This document shows, piece after piece, positions 1-5,436 of a DNA stretch of 6,761 nt. The DNA lies in the NCBI GenBank assembly GCA_003245875.1, contig QKBW01000045.1, positions 1 to 6,761 of the forward strand. Reading direction: 5' to 3'. A program made the position numbers and the translations under genes. Positions within the stretch are counted from its first letter, which is position 1. Every line of letters starts with the position of its first letter. The stretch comes from Candidatus Kaiserbacteria bacterium. GTDB taxonomy: Bacteria; Patescibacteriota; Minisyncoccia; Phycocordibacterales; UBA918. The notes beneath the pieces are model-generated. The model ran no database searches and had not been told where the DNA came from. It worked only from the letters and a program-made list of their open reading frames with translations.

Positions 1-823
1 CGATCTTTTTGCCAAAAGTGTAGTGTGGTTGATTGAGACGAATCCAACCGTTGACCTCACGCCAGTTTGGTGAAGTGAAGACTTCGTAGGAAGGAATGTT
101 ATTGCCACCACCGGCGCGCCAGAGTCGGTCGGCCCCGATGCCGACCGTCAGGTCGGCATCGGGGCCGACGACATGCAACGATTCTATTTGCAGGTCAGAT
201 AATTTCTGAGCGGTTTTTTGTACCGTGCGGTCAATCCGATCCCATTCCCTTTGCGGGTTTGCTGTATCCAGGTAGCAAGCTTTAATAATTTGATTCCAGT
301 ATTGTCGTGCGGTCAGCCCTGCCTCCTTGGCCATAGCATCGGTGCCATAGAGGACGATGGTCCAGTTAAGCTTGTCGGCGTCTATCTTTTTACGCTTATG
401 TGAAATACTGCTCTTTTGCGCACGTCGATGTTCGAGAATATATTCGGCAGGTGTACTGCGGAGCGCGTGTGGGTTAGTTTCGGCTAGAACGTAGACAACA
501 CAATCGGCTTGGTCAACCAGAGCCTTTTTGAATGTCTCCAGATGAAAGGCTCTCTGCTCTGGGCTTGCCTGTCGAAAGAAATCGGCGTCGATATTGTAGA
601 CACCATCTCCGCTTGGCAAGAACTGTCCCATAGGGTGGTACCCATGCTGTAAGATTGAACGCTGTAGATAGAAGTAGAGAGGCTTGGCCACTTCCGGCAC
701 AACAAAGTGTACAACCGCACCCTTCTCCGGTCGCTTCCCTTCTCTATTTTGCATGCCGAATTCAACAATCAGATCGGCATACTTTTCCAACACTTTTTTA
801 GGAGGTATATAACTTTGCAACAT
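1..823 (-). CDS. M29-family metallo-aminopeptidase, N-terminal 274 codons (C-terminus cut by window edge)
   Basis: M29 (thermophilic metalloprotease, AmpT/AmpS-type) aminopeptidases are cytoplasmic dimetal enzymes that remove N-terminal residues from peptides; family members are about 410 aa, so roughly a third is missing. Seen: the family N-terminus (residues 8-20, PPKKVLEKYADLI), VPEVAKPLY at 42-50, a GPDADLTVGIG segment at 220-230, and NNIPSYEVFTSP at 241-252, whose Glu247 corresponds to the first metal-ligand Glu of the family (Glu250 in Thermus AmpT, from memory). The remaining ligands lie outside the window. The ATG at 823 follows the aspS TGA by 2 nt, so translation is probably coupled. 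A TTG at 829-827, overlapping that stop and 7 nt after AGGAAG, is an alternative start adding two residues. It should be co-transcribed with aspS under the T-box. Codons 219-232 form a perfect inverted repeat. Confidence 0.93.
   Translation of the reverse strand, partial: MLQSYIPPKKVLEKYADLIVEFGMQNREGKRPEKGAVVHFVVPEVAKPLYFYLQRSILQHGYHPMGQFLPSGDGVYNIDADFFRQASPEQRAFHLETFKKALVDQADCVVYVLAETNPHALRSTPAEYILEHRRAQKSSISHKRKKIDADKLNWTIVLYGTDAMAKEAGLTARQYWNQIIKACYLDTANPQREWDRIDRTVQKTAQKLSDLQIESLHVVGPDADLTVGIGADRLWRAGGGNNIPSYEVFTSPNWREVNGWIRLNQPHYTFGKKI
128..169. repeat. Perfect 19-bp inverted repeat inside the aminopeptidase gene
   Basis: Arms at 128-146 and 151-169 are exact reverse complements, separated by a 4-nt loop (147-150). 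The arms are very GC-rich, so the mRNA would form a strong hairpin. In the minus-strand reading frame the arms encode VGPDAD and VGIGAD, which is ordinary conserved M29 sequence, so this is not an insertion that breaks the gene. No T-tract follows on either strand, so it is not an intrinsic terminator. Confidence 0.9.
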
Positions 824-825
824 GA

Positions 826-2187
826 TCAAATATCAGCTTCCTCACCACGTTCAGCACTCGTGAACGTATCGATGCGGTTAATGTCTCGTGGGAAGAGGGT
901 GGCTTCCTTAACACTATCAAGCCCACAGAACTTTTCGGTCAAGCGCTCCAGACCCATACCCCATCCGCCGTGTGGTGGAATGCCATACTGGAAGGCTTGT
1001 AGGTAGAAATGGAACTTGCTTGGATCCAGTCCCTTACCTTTGATACGTTCAACTAGAAGGTCGTGGTCATGAATACGCTGCCCACCAGTGGTGATTTCTA
1101 TACCGCGGAAAAGGAGGTCAAAGCTTTTGGTAAACCCTGGATCATTTTCATCTTCATACGTATAGAATGGCCGCTTTGAAACCGGATAGTGAGTGATAAA
1201 GATGAAGTCACTATTAAGCTCAGTACGAGCATACTCGCAGAGCCAGCGTTCGTCTTCGGGCTCAAGGTCTGGCTCGTTTGTCTTGTCCTCCCCGGTGCGC
1301 TCTTTGATAAGCTGCTGTGCCTCACGAAGCTTCATGAATGGTAGTGTGTCCCCTTCTTCCGGGATCAGTGGTAAGTCAATACCAAGCGTTGCCAACTCAG
1401 AAGCCGACGTTTCTGCCAACTGTTGCTTAAGATGTCGCATTAGGCCGGTCAAGACACGCATAATGTCGGTATGGTCTTCGATAAAGCCCATTTCGGCGTC
1501 GAGGGAGGTGTACTCACTCAGGTGTCGTGTAGTTGCGCTCTTCTCGGCACGGAATGCTGTGGCAAACGTGAAGACACGCTCCAGAGCCCCCACCATGATC
1601 TGCTTATAAAATTGTGGACTGGAGGCCAGGTAGGCGGTTACATCACGAAAGTACGGCACTGCAAAAACGGCCGCTCCACCTTCGGCATCGCCACCAACCA
1701 ATTTTGGGGCTTGAAACTCGGTAAAACCCTGGCTACGCATATATTCACCGTAGCCACGGGTGATTTCACTTTGGATCTTGAAAATAGCACGATCGCGCTT
1801 GCTTTTCAGTGTAAGCGGGCGGTTATCCAGACGTACCTCAAGGCTATATTCGGTGTCTATCTCAAACGGGAGCGGTTCTGCTTTGTTAAGTAGTGTGATG
1901 CCGGTGATCTCCAATTCAATATCACCATTTTGCACCTTCTCATTCACCATCTTTTCCGGGCGCTGATTCACTATTCCCTCTACTCTAACACTACTTTCCT
2001 GACTAACAGTTTTAGCCACCTCTAAGACTTCCGGCTTTCCAAAAACAACTCCCTGTACTAAGGCACTGCGGTCACGTAGATCAAAAAAAGCCATTTTACC
2101 TTGATCGCGCACTACATCAACAATAGCGTTAATGGTCACCGTTTCACCAATGTGTTTTTTTAATTCCCCAATGAGTGTTCGTTGCAT
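826..2187 (-). CDS. aspS: Aspartate--tRNA ligase, archaeal/eukaryal-type (short, no GAD domain)
   Basis: Class II aminoacyl-tRNA synthetase charging tRNA-Asp in the cytoplasm. The 453 aa consist of an N-terminal OB-fold anticodon domain (about 1-105) and a class II core. Motif 1 is around 154-171; SPQFYKQ at 190-196 is the AspRS signature, where AsnRS would carry a different residue set; motif 2 is FRAE at 212-215 followed by TTRHLSEYTSLDAEM; motif 3 is GMGLERL at 410-416. The length and the uninterrupted run from motif 2 to motif 3 match the archaeal type rather than the bacterial one of about 590 aa with a GAD insertion. At positions discussed for tRNA discrimination, Asp24 and Met80 replace the Trp26 and Lys85 of Thermococcus AspRS (alignment from memory), so it may also charge tRNA-Asn. 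The ATG has no Shine-Dalgarno sequence. A T-box leader lies directly upstream and the aminopeptidase gene follows 2 nt after the TGA stop. Confidence 0.96.
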   Translation of the reverse strand: MQRTLIGELKKHIGETVTINAIVDVVRDQGKMAFFDLRDRSALVQGVVFGKPEVLEVAKTVSQESSVRVEGIVNQRPEKMVNEKVQNGDIELEITGITLLNKAEPLPFEIDTEYSLEVRLDNRPLTLKSKRDRAIFKIQSEITRGYGEYMRSQGFTEFQAPKLVGGDAEGGAAVFAVPYFRDVTAYLASSPQFYKQIMVGALERVFTFATAFRAEKSATTRHLSEYTSLDAEMGFIEDHTDIMRVLTGLMRHLKQQLAETSASELATLGIDLPLIPEEGDTLPFMKLREAQQLIKERTGEDKTNEPDLEPEDERWLCEYARTELNSDFIFITHYPVSKRPFYTYEDENDPGFTKSFDLLFRGIEITTGGQRIHDHDLLVERIKGKGLDPSKFHFYLQAFQYGIPPHGGWGMGLERLTEKFCGLDSVKEATLFPRDINRIDTFTSAERGEEADI

Positions 2188-2204
2188 AAGTATTGGTATG
2201 TAGG

Positions 2205-2258
2205 AACAAAAATCGCCCCTACAAATATATTATTACTAATACATTTGTAGGGGCGATT
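2205..2258 (-). terminator. T-box-controlled intrinsic terminator
   Basis: Two perfectly complementary 16-nt arms (2258-2243 and 2226-2211) enclose a 16-nt AT-rich loop and run into TTTTTGTT on the minus strand, a classical rho-independent terminator 18 nt before the aspS start codon. Its 5' arm contains the CGCCCCT that the T-box antiterminator needs, so the two structures are mutually exclusive. Confidence 0.92.
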
Positions 2259-2274
2259 GCGATGTGCTCGCGGT

Positions 2275-2288
2275 CGCGGTGCCACCCT
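2275..2288 (-). promoter_or_regulatory. T-box consensus motif (tRNA acceptor-end binding bulge)
   Basis: The minus strand reads AGGGTGGCACCGCG, matching the T-box consensus AGGGTGGNACCGCG at every fixed position. The variable base is C, predicting a tRNA discriminator base G. Confidence 0.93.
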
Positions 2289-2539
2289 ACTTCAACCTTA
2301 CCAAGGGCAGCCCTTTGCAAGATCCTTTATTTCGACCAAGCGCGTGTCGGGCGCGAGCCGGAGGGGTCTACTAGGTAAAGTGGTCGCGACAATTTTCTTA
2401 CCACATCCAGTGATTTGCCTAATTATTAGGGCAAATCAGGACGAAAGTTCAGAATAGTCATTACATTCCTTTCTTCACTTTTCTTCCCTCACCTCAGCGG
2501 TGTCAGCCGCTTCACTGGTATGTGTTTATGGTATCACAA

Positions 2540-3478
2540 CTATAGCGCGATTCCAATTGCTGTTCGTACCTGTTCAAGCACAGACCCTGACACCTCACGA
2601 GCCTTAATAACACCGTTAGCCAGCACTGCCCTGACCTGTTCATCAGTAATAGCATTTCGTCTTTCACGCATTGGTGCGATCATTGTCTCAAGATCGGCGG
2701 CCAACATTTTTTTGAGGTCACCATACTTGCCCTTGTATGTTTCGTAGATTGGGTCGAGCTCTTCGGCAGACTTAAGCAAACGGTGGATTGCGTAGACATT
2801 TTCTGGGCGTTCACCATTGGAGTCGGTTACAATGTGCATGACGGACTTTTCGACCTCTTCTGTTGTTCCAAAAAGTGGGATCGTATTTTTGTAGCTCTTA
2901 CTCATTTTTTGCCCATCAGTGCCAGGGACCACCCCCACCCCGTCAAGAATGACAGTTTCTGGCTCTTTTAAGACGTCTCCATAAGCACGATTAAACTTAC
3001 CCACTGCTTCGCGCGTGTACTCAAGGTGCTGGCGCTGGTCTTCACCGACCGGTACTACGTCAGTATCGTAAAGCAAAATGTCTGCCGCCATAAGCATTGG
3101 GTAGGTAAAAAGACCGGCATTAGGCTCAATACCCTTAGCTACCTTGTCCTTATACGCGTGACCCTGCATGAGGAACGGCACTGTCACCATACAGTTAAGG
3201 ATCCAACCGAGTTCGGTGTGATCGGGGTTGTCAGATTGTCTGAAGATGACCACCTTTTCCGGGTCAACGCCAACCGCCAAATAGTCCTTAACAATATTAA
3301 TTGTATTTTGATGCAATGCTTCACTGTCACGAAGTGACGTAAGGGCATGGTAGTCAGCTATCATTAAAAAGCTGTTGTAAGCCTCATACATATCAACAAA
3401 TGGCTTGAGCGCACCATAGTAATTGCCGATGTGAAGATCGCCAGATGGCTGTAGACCAGTAAAAAGACGTTTTTTCAT
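2540..3478 (-). CDS. trpS: Tryptophan--tRNA ligase
   Basis: Class I synthetase charging tRNA-Trp in the cytoplasm. The 312 aa are slightly short for bacterial TrpRS (about 320-340) but complete. Seen: FTGLQPSGDLHIGNYYGAL at 6-24 with the HIGH-type motif HIGN at 16-19; the PMLMAADILLY helix at 127-137 typical of TrpRS/TyrRS; GEDQRQHLEYTRE at 145-157, the GxDQ active-site signature; and a perfect KMSKS loop at 191-195. The C-terminal helical anticodon-binding part covers about 205-312. The start ATG leaves MKKRLFTGLQ, the normal family N-terminus, and no clear Shine-Dalgarno sequence precedes it. It follows the histidine kinase by 35 bp on the same strand, with a possible weak hairpin between them. 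The aspS T-box leader begins soon after its TAG stop. Confidence 0.97.
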   Translation of the reverse strand: MKKRLFTGLQPSGDLHIGNYYGALKPFVDMYEAYNSFLMIADYHALTSLRDSEALHQNTINIVKDYLAVGVDPEKVVIFRQSDNPDHTELGWILNCMVTVPFLMQGHAYKDKVAKGIEPNAGLFTYPMLMAADILLYDTDVVPVGEDQRQHLEYTREAVGKFNRAYGDVLKEPETVILDGVGVVPGTDGQKMSKSYKNTIPLFGTTEEVEKSVMHIVTDSNGERPENVYAIHRLLKSAEELDPIYETYKGKYGDLKKMLAADLETMIAPMRERRNAITDEQVRAVLANGVIKAREVSGSVLEQVRTAIGIAL

Positions 3479-3496
3479 GCCTGTATGGTAACAAAT

Positions 3497-3515
3497 AGTA
3501 GCATGCTATGCCACT
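3497..3515 (-). other. Stem-loop between the histidine kinase and trpS
   Basis: On the minus strand AGTGGCAT and ATGCTACT pair (8 bp including one G-U) around an AGC loop, beginning inside the kinase stop codon. ATTTGTT follows, a poor U-tract. It could be a weak terminator or an mRNA processing site, or chance. Confidence 0.3.
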
Positions 3516-5172
3516 AGGCAACTAGCGGTAATGTGAGCGTGAAGGTAGAGCCTGTCCCCTCTCCTCGAGAAAATGCCGTAACGTCCCCTTTCATATCCTG
3601 GGCCATTTTTCTTGCGATATAGAGGCCGAGCCCAGTGCCGCTGACATTGACCCCGTTTGCATTGTCCGCACGGCGGAATTTTTCAAACAGTTTCTCTATA
3701 GTGCCAGGCTTCATACCAACGCCGGTGTCTTTGACATCAACCCTGAGTATACGCTTTTCTGGTAAAGCGGAGACTAGGACCGAGATACTTCCTTTTGGTG
3801 TGTACTTCATGGCATTATCAATGAGGTTGTGAAGGATCTGGTTGGTCTTTCCAATGTCAGCATGCGTAAGGCCTTCTACTTCACCGAGGGTATCGTTAAA
3901 CGTGAGAGAAAGGCCATTATGCGTTGCTTCGGTGCGCATATCAGCCACTATTTTCATGACCATGTCACGGAGATTGAAATCTGATAGCTCGTATTTCATG
4001 TTGCCTGACTGAATACGAGAAACGTTAAGATAGTCTTCGACTGACAATGACATAAGACGACTTGCTTCCTTGATACGATCGACAGCTTCTTGTGCCTGTG
4101 CTGGTAGTTTTCCAAAGCTCCCTTCGGAAAGCATGGATGCGTAACCACGGATAGATGTGAGTGGGCTACGCAGCTGGTGGCTGGCGATCGACACAAACTC
4201 AGACTTCATTTTGTCCAGTTCCTTTAGTCGGTCGTTGGCGTGTTCAAGTTCAGCGGTCAGGCGTTCCAATTGCTGCCGTTGTCGAAATTCCTGTGTGACA
4301 CTTCTAACCAAGAGATATCCGGCGACAGTTGTAAATACAAGTGTCAGACCAATAGTGACGTTGAGAAGGCTTGCATCAATGAATAGTAATGAGCCAACCG
4401 AAGCCCAAAGTATAACGACTAATATTTTTGCACTTACAACCTTAATTTGGAATGCTTCAAATCTAACAACGCTGTATGCGATTAAAAATGCAAAAATCGG
4501 CATACCAAATAGACCATATTGGCTAATGACCCAGTTATCAGTGAAACTGCTTATGATGTTTCCTGAGGTGAAAGAAAGAAGGAATGTAAGCAAGCCAGCA
4601 CCAAACAGAACGGCAATTTTACGCTTTCCTACTTCTAACTGAGGTATTCGTTTTTTGCCAAACCAAATAAGCAGTGCAACAAAAAATAGATTAAGAAAAT
4701 ATGTATAATATTTTGCTAACGGTCCCTCAGTCGCCTCACAGGTCGACAGGTGAACATCTTGCAAATCGTATATGGTCGGGAGCAACAAAATGAGCGGCAA
4801 CAGCAGTGCGGTTACTGTTATGTTTGCTTTGAGTGATGGTGGCCGCCTATATAAATAGAGATAGAACAAGTAAAAGGCAATTGCATAAATCAATGGTTCA
4901 AGTAACACTTGTATGGACCATGAGAACATCACGAGCGCAGGGTCGTTAGTGGCCCATAGAGAGACATCAAGCAGTGCCCAAGTTGAGAAAAGTAAAGCAA
5001 AGATTAGATACAGGCGAGAAACCAACAATCGCGGGTTGCTCATAAATATCAACAAAGCCATTGCCAAAGCAGAAAATATTGCAATGAAATGCGAGTAGTG
5101 GATCAGAAGTGGAACGTTTGAAGAAAAAAATATGTTTACTGCTGGGTCCCAGGGACAATAAAGAATCTCCAT
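3514..5172 (-). CDS. Sensor histidine kinase with multi-spanning N-terminal membrane domain
   Basis: Membrane-bound two-component sensor that autophosphorylates on His. The 552 aa show about seven hydrophobic segments in residues 22-240 (a 7TM-type sensor region), two more at about 248-290, then a short coiled segment at 295-322. The HisKA domain contains SIASHQLRSPLTSIRGY with phosphoacceptor His332. The HATPase domain has the N-box HNLIDNAMKYTP (448-459), G1 DTGVGM (482-487) and G2 SGTGLGLYIA (511-520), so it looks catalytically intact. Cys6 and Cys145 lie outside the TM cores and might sit on the same external face. There is no receiver domain and no response-regulator gene nearby. The ATG at 5172 has no Shine-Dalgarno sequence and follows a 54-codon membrane-protein gene by 6 nt, suggesting co-transcription and coupling. 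The signal it senses cannot be read from the sequence. Confidence 0.95.
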   Translation of the reverse strand: MEILYCPWDPAVNIFFSSNVPLLIHYSHFIAIFSALAMALLIFMSNPRLLVSRLYLIFALLFSTWALLDVSLWATNDPALVMFSWSIQVLLEPLIYAIAFYLFYLYLYRRPPSLKANITVTALLLPLILLLPTIYDLQDVHLSTCEATEGPLAKYYTYFLNLFFVALLIWFGKKRIPQLEVGKRKIAVLFGAGLLTFLLSFTSGNIISSFTDNWVISQYGLFGMPIFAFLIAYSVVRFEAFQIKVVSAKILVVILWASVGSLLFIDASLLNVTIGLTLVFTTVAGYLLVRSVTQEFRQRQQLERLTAELEHANDRLKELDKMKSEFVSIASHQLRSPLTSIRGYASMLSEGSFGKLPAQAQEAVDRIKEASRLMSLSVEDYLNVSRIQSGNMKYELSDFNLRDMVMKIVADMRTEATHNGLSLTFNDTLGEVEGLTHADIGKTNQILHNLIDNAMKYTPKGSISVLVSALPEKRILRVDVKDTGVGMKPGTIEKLFEKFRRADNANGVNVSGTGLGLYIARKMAQDMKGDVTAFSRGEGTGSTFTLTLPLVA

Positions 5173-5178
5173 AATAAT

Positions 5179-5343
5179 TTATTCGGCTACAGCCTCATCA
5201 AGATCATCGACGACGACAAAATTCCTGAGTACCATAGTGTTATAAAAGGTGACAATGATCGATGAGACAGTTAATACGGTAACTACAGCCAACAAAAACT
5301 GCGACCAATTGTTGTGTGTTGAGTCTTTAGCAAGTTGTTGCAT
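5179..5343 (-). CDS. Small single-pass membrane protein (54 aa) directly upstream of the histidine kinase
   Basis: I do not recognise a family. The frame runs from ATG (5343) to TAA (5179) and encodes 54 aa. A polar N-terminus (MQQLAKDSTHNN) is followed by a continuous hydrophobic stretch at about residues 13-39 (WSQFLLAVVTVLTVSSIIV and on to L39), then Arg40, and an acidic tail containing VVVDDLDEAVAE. That is one clear transmembrane helix with charged flanks. The spacing of 6 nt to the kinase ATG, on the same strand and inside an otherwise empty stretch, is the main reason to call it a gene. No Shine-Dalgarno sequence is visible, as for its neighbours. By analogy with small membrane proteins that bind sensor kinases (MgrB, SafA) it could modulate the kinase; this is inference only. 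Confidence 0.65.
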   Translation of the reverse strand: MQQLAKDSTHNNWSQFLLAVVTVLTVSSIIVTFYNTMVLRNFVVVDDLDEAVAE

Positions 5344-5436
5344 AACTAACGTACAGGGTGTTTACCCTATGATACATTATGTATTGGTAAAGTTTTTTCG
5401 TTTATGGGGATTTGTTAATTTAGCTTTAATCCGAAC
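5344..5436. promoter_or_regulatory. Divergent promoter region between the small-protein/kinase genes and the amidinotransferase gene
   Basis: These 93 AT-rich bases must carry promoters for both directions. They contain an AGGGT/ACCCT stem-loop (5355-5368) and the near-palindrome ATACATTATGTAT, a possible regulator site or overlapping -10 boxes. TTTAAT at 5425-5430 is a -10-like hexamer only 6 nt before the rightward ATG, but I see no good -35 at the usual distance. Individual promoter boxes cannot be assigned with confidence. Confidence 0.45.

Larger units (their letters stand above)
2205..2480 (-). ncRNA. T-box riboswitch leader of aspS (5' boundary approximate)
   Basis: This leader controls aspS by reading the charging state of a tRNA. 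Seen on the minus strand: the 14-nt T-box AGGGTGGCACCGCG at 2288-2275, preceded by TTGAAGT as in many T-box leaders. AGGG pairs with CCCT at 2252-2249 and GCG with CGC at 2255-2253, leaving the 7-nt bulge TGGCACC; this is the standard antiterminator architecture. The competing terminator lies at 2258-2205. TGGC would pair with a tRNA ending GCCA, consistent with discriminator G73 of tRNA-Asp. AAGGG/CCCTT (about 2315-2303) could be stem III, and TGATTTGCC/GGCAAATCA (2438-2411) an upstream stem. A hairpin at 2473-2443 carries GAC in its loop and is a candidate specifier stem. A weak promoter-like pair, TTGGAA (2556-2551) and TACCAT (2533-2528) with 17-bp spacing, overlaps the trpS 3' end. The 3' half is well supported and the 5' half is inferred. 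Confidence 0.88.

Noticed and set aside
484..768. 94-aa minus-strand open frame
   Set aside because: It overlaps the M29 aminopeptidase in another frame of the same strand; the aminopeptidase frame carries the conserved motifs.
1193..1609. 138-aa open frame on the + strand inside aspS
   Set aside because: Antisense shadow of a fully conserved synthetase; the translation is Ser/Arg-rich with no recognisable domain.
2205..2258. GTAGGGGCGATT inverted repeat as a dispersed MITE- or REP-like element
   Set aside because: The arms resemble widespread palindromic repeats, but the U-tract, the position just before aspS, and the overlap with the T-box antiterminator strand explain it fully as the T-box terminator.
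2411..2438. TGATTTGCC/GGCAAATCA stem-loop as the trpS terminator
   Set aside because: No T-tract follows on either strand. It is better explained as a stem of the T-box leader.
2500..2520. AGCGG/CCGCT hairpin after trpS as a terminator or operator
   Set aside because: Only 5 bp and no U-tract; too weak to call.
2188..2540. Possible tRNA gene in the gap between trpS and aspS
   Set aside because: No cloverleaf with T-arm GTTCRA and an acceptor pairing was found; the GC-rich blocks belong to the T-box leader.
4157..4642. 161-aa open frame on the + strand inside the histidine kinase
   Set aside because: Antisense shadow of the kinase linker and membrane region; low-complexity Ser/Arg composition and no homology I can recognise.
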